Positions 37,896 to 44,712 of a stretch of DNA of 44,712 nt are shown here, piece after piece (positions within the stretch are counted from its first letter, which is position 1; every line of letters begins with the position of its first letter). Location of the stretch: positions 1 to 44,712 of the forward strand of contig JAESUC010000139.1 of assembly GCA_016763285.1 (NCBI GenBank), read 5' to 3'. Under the pieces are notes generated by a model. That model was not told where the DNA came from, made no database searches, and saw only the letters and a list, made by a program, of their open reading frames with translations. This DNA comes from Pseudomonas sp. Lineage in GTDB: Bacteria; Pseudomonadota; Gammaproteobacteria; Pseudomonadales; Pseudomonadaceae. The position numbers and the translations under genes were made by a program.

Positions 37896-39269
37896 ATGAT
37901 GCGTATGCAAAAAACTCTATTGGGTGCCGGTGGTCTGGCTTTGAGCTTCCTGGCAACCAGCGTCCTGGCCCAGAGCCTGACGCAAGCCGAGATCGATAAA
38001 CTGGGTAACCAGCTGACTCCAATTGGCGCGGAGCGATCTGGTAACGCTGCAGGCACCATTCCCGAGTGGACCGGTGGCCTGGATCAGAACGCGGGCAGGA
38101 TGGTGGGCGACAATTTCCAGTCCAACCCCTATGCCGACGAACAGCCCGAGTTCGTGATTACCGCGCAGAACTATGCGCAGTATCGCGAGAACCTGACCCC
38201 GGGTCAGATTGCGATGTTCGAGCGTTATCCGGAAACCTTCCGGATGCCGGTCTATCAGACGCACCGCTCAATCGGTTACCCGCAGTCTGTCTACGACCAG
38301 GTCAAGCGCACTGCTGGCCAGGCCAAGCTGGTTAACGGCGGCGACGGTATCGACAACTTCTCCCACGGCACCTTTGCCTTCCCGATTCCAAAATCGGGTG
38401 CAGAAGTCGTGTGGAACCACAACACTCGTTACCGCGTGAACATCAAGCGCTGGTACATGCAGGCCATGCCGCAGACCAACGGTTCCTACACCCTCATCAA
38501 GCTGGAAGAGGAAGTGGGCTACCCGCAGCTGATGGATGACGTCGACGAGTCGACCATGCCCAACACCCTGCTGTTCTTCAAGCAGCGTGTAAACGCACCT
38601 TCGCGTCTGGCAGGTAACGTACTGCTGGTACACGACACACTGGATCAGCTGAAAGAGCCGCGCATGGCGTGGGTTTACAACGCTGGCCAGCGTCGCGTGC
38701 GCCGTGCACCGCAGGTAGCTTACGACGGTCCAGGTACTGCTTCGGACGGTATGCGTACGTCTGACAACTTCGCCATGTACAACGGTGCGCCAGATCGTTA
38801 TGACTGGAAACTGATTGGCAAGAAGGAAATCTACGTACCTTACAACAGCTACAAGATGACCCAGCGCGAAGTGAAGTATGACGACGTGCTGAAAGCCGGC
38901 CACATCAACCCCGAGCACACCCGCTTCGAGCTGCACCGCGTGTGGGAAGTTCAGGGTAACGTCAAGGCTGGTCAGCGTCACATCTACGCTCAGCGTAACT
39001 TCTTCGTTGACGAGGATTCGTGGCTGATCAACCTGGCTGACCATTACGACGGTCGTGGCACCCTGTGGCGTGTAGGCGAAGGTCACGTGGCCTTCAACTA
39101 CGTGGAGAAACTCCCGGGCTACTCCATCGAGACCCTGTACGACCTGTTGGCTGGTCGCTACATCGCTCTCGGTATGTACACCGAAGAAGTCTCCGCACCG
39201 CAGTTCGACTTCCAGCCGAGCTACAACCAGTTCACCCCAGCAGCCCTGCGCTCCTCGGGTATCCGCTAA
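37896..39269 (+). CDS. DUF1329 family periplasmic protein (LolA/LolB-like), module 1
   Basis: A 457-residue exported protein of the DUF1329 family, often labelled outer-membrane lipoprotein-sorting protein because its fold recalls LolA/LolB. A signal peptide (ending near VLA|QSLT, residue 25) lacks a lipobox cysteine. Conserved segments include AGTIPEWTGG, NGGDGIDNFSHGTFAFPIP and RRAPQVAYDGPGTASDGMRTSDN. It follows DUF1302 in the same operon and precedes an intrinsic terminator. It is almost identical to the copy at 42932, except in the first third. A carrier for a hydrophobic envelope component is a reasonable guess, not shown. Confidence 0.9.
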   Translation: MMRMQKTLLGAGGLALSFLATSVLAQSLTQAEIDKLGNQLTPIGAERSGNAAGTIPEWTGGLDQNAGRMVGDNFQSNPYADEQPEFVITAQNYAQYRENLTPGQIAMFERYPETFRMPVYQTHRSIGYPQSVYDQVKRTAGQAKLVNGGDGIDNFSHGTFAFPIPKSGAEVVWNHNTRYRVNIKRWYMQAMPQTNGSYTLIKLEEEVGYPQLMDDVDESTMPNTLLFFKQRVNAPSRLAGNVLLVHDTLDQLKEPRMAWVYNAGQRRVRRAPQVAYDGPGTASDGMRTSDNFAMYNGAPDRYDWKLIGKKEIYVPYNSYKMTQREVKYDDVLKAGHINPEHTRFELHRVWEVQGNVKAGQRHIYAQRNFFVDEDSWLINLADHYDGRGTLWRVGEGHVAFNYVEKLPGYSIETLYDLLAGRYIALGMYTEEVSAPQFDFQPSYNQFTPAALRSSGIR

Positions 39270-39292
39270 ACTGGTCGCCTTCGGGCAATAAG

Positions 39293-39320
39293 AAAGGGAG
39301 CCTTCGGGCTCCCTTTTTTT
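39293..39320 (+). terminator. Intrinsic terminator after module 1
   Basis: GGGAGCC (39296–39302), UUCG tetraloop, GGCTCCC (39307–39313), flanked by AAA and followed by seven Ts. It ends the DUF1302–DUF1329 transcript. Confidence 0.95.
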
Positions 39321-39328
39321 GTCTGCTC

Positions 39329-39383
39329 AAACCCGCTTTTTTACACCCCAAATGGATCCCCGCCTTCGCGAGGATGACGATGG
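39329..39383 (-). repeat. Long repeat, left copy (type A, reverse)
   Basis: About 55 bases beginning AAACCCGCTTTTTT and running through GGATCCCCGCCTTCG to CGAGGATGACGATGG. It recurs at 44619–44675 in the same orientation with one indel and a few changes. The last 30 bases are the reverse form of the CGTCATTCCCGCGAAGGCGGG palindromic repeat. Two long copies in direct orientation bracket the second AraC–DUF1302–DUF1329 module. Confidence 0.9.
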
Positions 39384-39390
39384 GTGGGTC

Positions 39391-39420
39391 AATGAATTCC
39401 CGCGTTCGCAAGGATGACGG
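39391..39420 (-). repeat. Degenerate type A palindromic repeat
   Basis: A diverged reverse copy of the type A repeat (AATTCCCGCGTTCGCAAGG, then ATGACGG), just after the long left copy. Confidence 0.7.
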
Positions 39421-39436
39421 GACTGTGTGACTCAAT

Positions 39437-39546
39437 GGTAGGAGCGGTCGCCTGACCCCGAAGCAGAATGCACGGTACCCAAACCCTTCGCGACGAGGCC
39501 GTCGCTCCCACCAGAGACCCTTCCCGGCGGGGCCGCCGGTCCTACC
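39437..39546. repeat. REP-type bipartite repeat (type B), copy 1
   Basis: The forward half GGTAGGAGCGGTCGCCTGAC … AAGCAGAATGCACGGTACCC (39437–39480) is followed by two reverse halves: a diverged one (39484–39512) and CCCTTCCCGGCGGGGCCGCC … TCCTACC (39518–39546). This is the head-to-head layout of pseudomonad REP/BIME sequences, able to fold as a long hairpin. It is intergenic and noncoding. Confidence 0.85.
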
Positions 39547-39571
39547 AAGAGCTGGAGATGGGCATCATCCC

Positions 39572-39679
39572 GGTAGGAGCGGTCGCCTGGCCGCGAAGCA
39601 GAATGCACGGTACCCAACCTTTTCCCGGCGGGGCCGTCGCTCTCACCCAACCCCTTCCCGGCGGGGCCGCCGGTCCTAC
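39572..39679. repeat. REP-type bipartite repeat (type B), copy 2
   Basis: The forward half (39572–39616) is nearly identical to the one at 39437. Two reverse halves follow (about 39619–39646 and 39652–39679). The copy-to-copy similarity shows tandem growth of the whole unit. No coding signal is present from 39270 to 39818. Confidence 0.85.
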
Positions 39680-39747
39680 TCGGGTCATGATCGAGCACAT
39701 GGTCCCGTGGTAGGTAGTCCCGTGGTAGGGCGGGCGCTTACCCACAT

Positions 39748-39780
39748 CGTCATTCCCGCGAAGGCGGGAATCCATTTTGA
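39748..39780 (+). repeat. Palindromic repeat, type A forward
   Basis: CGTCATTCCCGCGAAGGCGG followed by GAATCCATTTTGA, a widespread 33-base palindromic repeat. An identical copy is at 44451–44483. It lies just after the short gtcccgtggtagg duplication at about 39703–39728. Confidence 0.9.
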
Positions 39781-39818
39781 CTTATAAGGGAGACAAAACG
39801 GGGCGCTATGCGCCCGTA

Positions 39819-40868
39819 TCAGGCGCTTACGCTGCCGGCCTGCCGAGATTGGCTGCGGAAGTTGGTAGGGCTCATGCCGGTCCAGCGGCGGAAGGCGCGG
39901 GTAAAGCTGCTGGGGTCCAGAAAACCCAGCTCGAAGGCGATGCGCCCCAGGTTCAGCTTGCCGTCCTGAATCAGACGTATCGCCAACTCCATACGCACCT
40001 CATCGAGCAGTTTCTCGTAGCTGGTCTGGGTCTCGCTGAGCTTGCGCCGCAAATGCCGAGGGCTCATGTTGAAGGGCGTGGCGACCATGTCTTCGGACAC
40101 TTCGCGTTCAGCCACCAGAGTGCGAATCCGCTGTTTCACCTGCTCGGCAAAATCGATATTAGGCACGGCGCTGAGCATATCCTCCAGCGTGGTATCCAGC
40201 CGCTTGACCAGAAAAGCATCAGCACTGGGCAGGGGAGTGGTCATCAGCTGTCGATCAAACTTCACCGCAATACGCTTGCTGCCCGGCCGGATGCGCTTGC
40301 CGAAAATATCCTCGCAGGTCGTCCGGGTCTTTTCATGATCACCAATCAGGCGGGTTTCCAGCACGATCGGACTGCCACCGGGGCGCACGGCGTCCCACAG
40401 GTGTTTGCAGTGCGAGAGCAGGGCTTCCATATGCATGGGATGGGGCGTGCCGCGGGGCTGGAAGTAGATGGTCACATGCTGGTCGTCTTCCACCGAGTAC
40501 AGTTGTACCTGGGTACTGAACACCGAGAAGAAGCGAATGACCCGTTGCAGCGCGTCCCCCACGGTGGCACTGGAGACTGCGGCCAGCCCGAGTACTTTCA
40601 GGGTATTGGAGCAAAAGCTGCGGCCCACCCGGAGCCCGAAGCACTCGTCCTCCGTCAGTACTGACGCCGCATGCCAGAGGCGATTCATGTCCGTCTGCGT
40701 AATTTGCACCGAGCTGAGATCGGTTGGGGCGAAATAAGGCTGCAGGTCCTCGGGCATGTCGTCTATCGACTTGCCGTATTCCTTTGTCAGAGTCTGACCT
40801 ATGCCCTGAGCCCAAAAAGCTCTTTCGTGCAGCCGCGTACACGGCAGCGGATGGAGAATCTGGTTCAT
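39819..40868 (-). CDS. AraC family regulator, module 2
   Basis: A 349-residue AraC-type regulator related to the one at 34685. The N-terminal ligand-sensing part (about 1–245) is of the Arabinose_bd type. The C-terminal domain has VATPFNMSPRHLRRKLSETQTSYEKLL (in part) and the second HTH with FELGFLDPSSFTRAFRRWTGMSP, nearly matching module 1. The start at 40868 is by homology; the SD is weak and the frame opens to 40943. It is divergent from the second DUF1302 gene, which it probably controls. The sensory halves of the two regulators differ much more than the HTHs. Confidence 0.88.
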   Translation of the reverse strand: MNQILHPLPCTRLHERAFWAQGIGQTLTKEYGKSIDDMPEDLQPYFAPTDLSSVQITQTDMNRLWHAASVLTEDECFGLRVGRSFCSNTLKVLGLAAVSSATVGDALQRVIRFFSVFSTQVQLYSVEDDQHVTIYFQPRGTPHPMHMEALLSHCKHLWDAVRPGGSPIVLETRLIGDHEKTRTTCEDIFGKRIRPGSKRIAVKFDRQLMTTPLPSADAFLVKRLDTTLEDMLSAVPNIDFAEQVKQRIRTLVAEREVSEDMVATPFNMSPRHLRRKLSETQTSYEKLLDEVRMELAIRLIQDGKLNLGRIAFELGFLDPSSFTRAFRRWTGMSPTNFRSQSRQAGSVSA

Positions 40869-41142
40869 GCGAAGGAATTCTCTTGATTTATTGTTGTATT
40901 TTTTGTCTCGCGCTGAGTCGATCTGTTTGTAAAGATATGTCAATCAGCTTCATTATGCAAAAGAATGGAACAGATAATTCCACACCGTTTATTTGTGCCA
41001 TTCACCTAATGAATGTCCCTCAGGGGCCAGGAATTAGTCCTTTTCAGACAAATCAAATTCATTCTCCGTGACAGACTTATCCCCGATGCCAGAGACCTCC
41101 GGGCTTGCTGGCATCCATGATTCAATCTAACGGAGCAGCACA
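40869..41142. other. AT-rich divergent control region of module 2
   Basis: A 274-bp gap between araC-2 and DUF1302-2, clearly richer in A/T than the surrounding genes, so it probably holds two divergent promoters. I see no palindrome like the one in module 1. The last 15 bases (GGAGCAGCAC before ATG) match the module 1 leader of DUF1302. Confidence 0.4.
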
Positions 41143-42906
41143 ATGACAAAAAAAATGCATGCTTGGTCGCTCGCGGCGTTGCCCCTGGCAATCGGCTTGG
41201 CCAGCTTCTCGGGTTCAGCAGGTGCAGTGGCTTTCAATATCGGCGAAGTCCAGGCCCAGTTTGACTCTCAGCTTTCTCTTGGCGCGAGTATGTCCACGCA
41301 GAATGCGGACAAGCGTTTCATCCACGTCGACACAGTCATTGACGGTGAGAATCAAGGCGGTCAGGGTGCAGCCCGAACGTCCGACGACGGACGTTTGAAC
41401 TACGAGGCCGGTGATTTCTTCTCCAAGATCTTCCGTGGTGTGCATGACCTGGAACTGTCTTACGGTGATTCAGGTGCCTTCTTTCGCGGCAAATATTGGT
41501 ACGACGCGGAAATCAAGGATGGCAGTCAGGAATTCTATGACGTAGAGGACGATGGTCGTCCACCGCTGGTCAAAGGCGCTGGCGTAGCTCTGCTCGATGC
41601 GTTCGTCTACCACAACTACACCATTGGCCAGAATCCCGGTAACGTTCGTCTGGGCCGTCAGGTAGTCAGCTGGGGTGAGAGTACTTTCATTCAGAACTCG
41701 GTTAACGCGATCAACCCGGTGGACGTTGCTGCATTCCGCCGTCCTGGTGCTGAAATCAAGGAAGGTCTGCTCCCGGTAGAGATGCTCTACATCTCCCAGG
41801 GCCTGACCGATAACCTTTCGATGGAAGCCTTCTACCAGTTGAAGTGGGCTCCTTTCGCAATTGATAACTGCGGCACCTTCTTTGGCGCAGATACCTTGGC
41901 AACCGGGTGTATCGACCGCCTTGTGGTCGGCGGTTCAGACTCCCCCCAGGGTGACCCAACGCTCAACGGTCGAGTCATCGCCCGAGCAGGCAAGGACCGC
42001 GATGCCAGTGACAGCGGGCAGTATGGTTTGGCCTTCCGTTACTATGCGGCAGAGCTTAACGATACGGAGTTCGGCTTCTATGCGATGAACATTCATAGCC
42101 GCGCTCCTGTTTATAGCAACATCCAGGGTCCTCAAGTCGGCCTCGGTGGGCTGGCTGGTGGTGCTGGTTACTTCTTCGAATATCCCGAAGATATCCGTAT
42201 TTATGGCCTGAGCTTCGCGACCAACATCAGCGGAACTGCTGTCAGCGGTGAGGTCAGCTATCGTCCGAACCAGCCCATGCAGGTTACCACTGGTAGTATG
42301 AGTCTCGCGGCGCTGACCGGCGCGGGTGCCTTCATCGGCCGTCCTACCCAGGGCTATGCTGCTGGCGACTACATCCAGGGTTATGACCGCAAGGGCATTT
42401 ATCAGGCCCAGGTCACTGCCATTCACTTTATCGAGCGTGTTCTTGGTGCAAGCCGTCTCTCCCTGGTGGGTGAGGTGGGTTACAACTACATTGAAGGCCT
42501 CGGCGATCAGCCTGGTGATACCTTCTACGGTCGTGACTCTGTTTTCGGTCAGTCGCCAATTGCCAACGGTACCTGTTTCTCGCAGAACACCGGCCGCGGC
42601 GCGAGCTGGTGTGAAACAGATGGCTTCTACTCAAGCAGTTCCTGGGGCTACAGAATGCGTGCCGCTTTGAACTATTCAAACGTGTTCGCGGGTGTGAACC
42701 TGACGCCGACCCTGAGCTGGTCGCATGACGTTGAAGGTTGGGGTCCGAACTTCAATCAAGACGCCAAGGCAATCAACTTCACTCTGAATGCCGATTACGC
42801 CAACAAGTATTCTGCCAGCCTCGGTTATACCGATTTCTTTGACGGCAAATACAACACCAGCGTTGATCGCGACTTCGTATCCGCTAGCGTCAGCGTGACG
42901 TTCTAA
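41143..42906 (+). CDS. DUF1302 family outer-membrane protein, module 2
   Basis: A 587-residue paralogue of the protein at 36045. The signal peptide ends near SAGA|VAFNIGEV. It shares VRLGRQVVSWGEST, VAAFRRPGAE, MEAFYQLKW and a terminal aromatic (SVSVTF), consistent with an outer-membrane barrel. The cysteine pairs DNCGTFFGA … TGCIDR and GTCFSQ … WCETDG are kept. Differences, including short indels, cluster in regions that should be surface loops, so the two barrels may favour different ligands. It is followed 25 bases later by DUF1329. Confidence 0.88.
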   Translation: MTKKMHAWSLAALPLAIGLASFSGSAGAVAFNIGEVQAQFDSQLSLGASMSTQNADKRFIHVDTVIDGENQGGQGAARTSDDGRLNYEAGDFFSKIFRGVHDLELSYGDSGAFFRGKYWYDAEIKDGSQEFYDVEDDGRPPLVKGAGVALLDAFVYHNYTIGQNPGNVRLGRQVVSWGESTFIQNSVNAINPVDVAAFRRPGAEIKEGLLPVEMLYISQGLTDNLSMEAFYQLKWAPFAIDNCGTFFGADTLATGCIDRLVVGGSDSPQGDPTLNGRVIARAGKDRDASDSGQYGLAFRYYAAELNDTEFGFYAMNIHSRAPVYSNIQGPQVGLGGLAGGAGYFFEYPEDIRIYGLSFATNISGTAVSGEVSYRPNQPMQVTTGSMSLAALTGAGAFIGRPTQGYAAGDYIQGYDRKGIYQAQVTAIHFIERVLGASRLSLVGEVGYNYIEGLGDQPGDTFYGRDSVFGQSPIANGTCFSQNTGRGASWCETDGFYSSSSWGYRMRAALNYSNVFAGVNLTPTLSWSHDVEGWGPNFNQDAKAINFTLNADYANKYSASLGYTDFFDGKYNTSVDRDFVSASVSVTF

Positions 42907-42931
42907 GACTGGCAACTGGAGAGATAAAATA

Positions 42932-44305
42932 ATGATGCGTATGCAAAAGACTCTATTGGGTGCCGGTGGTCTGGCTTTGAGCCTCATGGCAACCAGCGTC
43001 ATGGCGCAATCCTTGACGCAGGAAGAAATCAATCAGTTGGGCAACAACCTGACGCCAGTGGGTGCTGAAAAAGCCGGCAACGCCGCAGGCACCATTCCCG
43101 AGTGGACTGGTGGCCTGGGACCGGATGCAGGTCAGATGGTGGGTGACAACTTCCAGTCAAACCCCTTTGCCAGCGAACAGCCTCAGTTCGTTATTACTGC
43201 CCAGAACTATCAGCAGTACAGCGAAAACCTGACCCCAGGTCAGATTGCGATGTTCGAGCGTTATCCGGAAACCTTCCAGATGCCGGTCTATCCGACGCAC
43301 CGTACGGTCGGTTACCCACAGTCAGTCTACGACCAGGTCAAGCGCACAGCCGGCCAGGCCAAGCTGGTTAACGGTGGTGACGGTATCGACAACTTCTCCC
43401 ACGGCACCTTTGCCTTCCCGATTCCAAAGTCGGGCGTGGAAGTGGTCTGGAACCACAACACCCGCTATCGCGTGAACATCAAGCGCTGGTACATGCAGGC
43501 CATGCCGCAGACCAACGGTTCCTACACCCTCATCAAGCTGGAAGAGGAAGTGGGTTACCCGCAGTTGATGGATGACGTCGACGAGTCGACCATCCCCAAC
43601 ACCCTGCTGTTCTTCAAGCAGCGCGTGAATGCACCTTCGCGTCTGGCAGGTAACGTACTGCTGGTACACGACACCCTGGATCAGCTGAAAGAGCCGCGCA
43701 TGGCGTGGGTTTACAACGCTGGCCAGCGTCGCGTACGTCGCGCACCGCAGGTAGCCTATGACGGTCCAGGTACTGCTTCGGACGGTATGCGTACTTCAGA
43801 CAACTTCGCCATGTACAACGGTGCACCAGATCGTTATGACTGGAAACTGGTTGGCAAGAAGGAAGTGTACGTACCGTACAACAGCTACAAGATGGCTCAA
43901 CGCGAAGTGAAGTATGACGACGTGCTGAAAGCCGGTCACATCAACCCCGAACACACCCGCTTCGAGCTGCACCGCGTGTGGGAAGTCCAGGGTAACGTGA
44001 AGGCAGGTCAGCGTCATATCTACGCTCAGCGTAACTTCTTCATGGACGAGGATTCCTGGCTGATCAACCTGGCGGACCATTACGACGGTCGCGGTACGCT
44101 CTGGCGTGTGGGTGAAGGCCATGTGGGCTTCAACTATGTAGAGAAGATCCCGGGTTACTCGATCGAGACTCTGTATGACCTGCTGGCCGGTCGTTACATC
44201 GCCCTGGGCATGTACACCGAAGAAGTATCTGCTCCGCAGTTCGACTTCGAGCCGAGCTACAACCAGTTTACCCCGGCAGCCCTGCGCTCCTCGGGTATTC
44301 GTTAA
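42932..44305 (+). CDS. DUF1329 family periplasmic protein (LolA/LolB-like), module 2
   Basis: A 457-residue copy of the protein at 37896, same length with no indels. By eye there are about 23 differences in the first 130 residues but only about 9 in the remaining 327. A signal peptide ends near VMA|QSLT. Long stretches of DNA in the middle of the two genes are identical even at third positions, pointing to gene conversion. Both copies have intact reading frames. Confidence 0.9.
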   Translation: MMRMQKTLLGAGGLALSLMATSVMAQSLTQEEINQLGNNLTPVGAEKAGNAAGTIPEWTGGLGPDAGQMVGDNFQSNPFASEQPQFVITAQNYQQYSENLTPGQIAMFERYPETFQMPVYPTHRTVGYPQSVYDQVKRTAGQAKLVNGGDGIDNFSHGTFAFPIPKSGVEVVWNHNTRYRVNIKRWYMQAMPQTNGSYTLIKLEEEVGYPQLMDDVDESTIPNTLLFFKQRVNAPSRLAGNVLLVHDTLDQLKEPRMAWVYNAGQRRVRRAPQVAYDGPGTASDGMRTSDNFAMYNGAPDRYDWKLVGKKEVYVPYNSYKMAQREVKYDDVLKAGHINPEHTRFELHRVWEVQGNVKAGQRHIYAQRNFFMDEDSWLINLADHYDGRGTLWRVGEGHVGFNYVEKIPGYSIETLYDLLAGRYIALGMYTEEVSAPQFDFEPSYNQFTPAALRSSGIR

Positions 44306-44339
44306 GCTGTAAAGCTGCTCAAATAGTTGTTTGGGATTT

Positions 44340-44368
44340 AAGGGACATCTTCGGATGTCCCTTTTTTT
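44340..44368 (+). terminator. Intrinsic terminator after module 2
   Basis: AAGGGACATC, UUCG tetraloop, GATGTCCC, then seven Ts. It has the same tetraloop design as the terminator after module 1, with a different stem sequence. Confidence 0.95.
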
Positions 44369-44378
44369 ATTCCGGATT

Positions 44379-44450
44379 CGTCATTCCCGCGCACCCCCAC
44401 ACCGTCATTCCCGTGCACCCCCACACCGTCATTCCCGCGCACCCCCACAC
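44379..44450 (+). repeat. Three tandem 24-base repeats derived from the type A half-repeat
   Basis: Three contiguous units CGTCATTCCCGCGCACCCCC plus ACAC (44379–44402, 44403–44426, 44427–44450), the second with one change (GTG for GCG). Each unit is the 5' half of the palindromic repeat with the returning arm replaced by CACCCCCACAC. A full type A repeat follows directly. Confidence 0.9.
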
Positions 44451-44483
44451 CGTCATTCCCGCGAAGGCGGGAATCCATTTTGA
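44451..44483 (+). repeat. Palindromic repeat, type A forward
   Basis: Identical over 33 bases to the copy at 39748–39780, and contiguous with the tandem half-repeats. Confidence 0.9.
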
Positions 44484-44499
44484 CCAACGCAAATCCCCA

Positions 44500-44576
44500 G
44501 GTGGGAGCGGTCGCCTGACCGCGAAGCAGAATGCACCGAGCTCCAACCCCTTCCCGGCGGGGCCGCCGGTCCTACC
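44500..44576. repeat. REP-type bipartite repeat (type B), copy 3
   Basis: The forward half (44500–44545, GGTGGGAGCGGTCGCCTGAC start) and reverse half (44548–44576) match the units at 39437 and 39572. Confidence 0.85.
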
Positions 44577-44618
44577 AGGCCGGGGTCTTTCTAACCGTCA
44601 TTCCCACACAAAAGGCTG

Positions 44619-44675
44619 AAACCCGCTTTTTTGAAACCCAAAATGGATCCCCGCCTTCGCGAGGATGACGATGGT
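44619..44675 (-). repeat. Long repeat, right copy (type A, reverse)
   Basis: A direct-orientation partner of 39329–39383, about 5.3 kb away, starting AAACCCGCTTTTTT and ending GAGGATGACGATGG. The rest of the window, to 44712, shows no gene. Confidence 0.9.
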
Positions 44676-44712
44676 TCGGACGCTGGACCTACCAAAACCC
44701 AGCAGGTGCGCA

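Noticed and set aside
44379..44483. CRISPR array
   Set aside because: The 24-base units are contiguous without spacers, and no cas genes are present; they derive from a palindromic intergenic repeat.

Overview
The window is GC-rich, densely coded gammaproteobacterial chromosome, almost certainly from Pseudomonas or a close relative such as Halopseudomonas. From memory, the order tyrS – M23 peptidase – anmK – erpA – bactofilin – coiled-coil membrane protein – argC – hemJ – AAA ATPase – HIT – coq7 – OsmC – vfr closely follows the P. aeruginosa PA0652–PA0668 block. Vfr itself, the 627-residue Dxs with a Pseudomonas-like N terminus, and the REP-type intergenic repeats agree with this. I see no phage, transposase, tRNA, rRNA or CRISPR.

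Layout. (1) 1–12.2 kb is housekeeping: tyrosyl-tRNA synthetase (5' end only), cell-wall turnover (M23 peptidase, AnmK), Fe-S delivery (ErpA), an overlapping argC / coiled-coil / bactofilin operon, HemJ, a Ycf46-like AAA ATPase, HIT, Coq7, OsmC, the cAMP regulator Vfr, BioA and RsmE. (2) 12.2–20.7 kb is a signalling island: two paralogous globin-PAS-GGDEF-EAL proteins flanking an uncharacterised ATP-grasp-like protein and an Aer-type PAS chemoreceptor. The second GGDEF-EAL gene and the receptor gene each follow a conserved leader RNA that ends in an intrinsic terminator. (3) 20.9–27.5 kb is a copper/silver efflux operon, cusF–(Met/His/Cys-rich small protein)–cusC–cusB–cusA, with a second CusF-like domain fused to CusB. 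(4) 27.7–32.5 kb holds an alpha/beta hydrolase, a TauE/SafE permease and an isoprenoid-precursor run, xseB–ispA–dxs. (5) 32.5–34.7 kb is a cobalamin riboswitch followed by a btuB-like TonB receptor gene whose Shine-Dalgarno lies inside a perfect hairpin. (6) 34.7–44.3 kb holds two paralogous modules, each a divergent AraC regulator plus DUF1302 and DUF1329 envelope proteins. The second module is bracketed by REP-type repeat clusters.

How the parts work together. The signalling island looks like an O2/redox-responsive c-di-GMP and taxis unit: globin and PAS sensors, and a shared leader that could coordinate the 17.9–20.1 kb and 16.0–17.6 kb genes. The Cus operon would carry Cu(I)/Ag(I) from periplasm to exterior. 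The DUF1302/DUF1329 pairs look like an outer-membrane barrel plus a LolA/LolB-like periplasmic carrier under local AraC control; the substrate is unknown. The most novel-looking signals are the paired leader RNA (with a covarying helix), the ATP-grasp-like orphan, and the patchy divergence of the duplicated DUF1329 genes.
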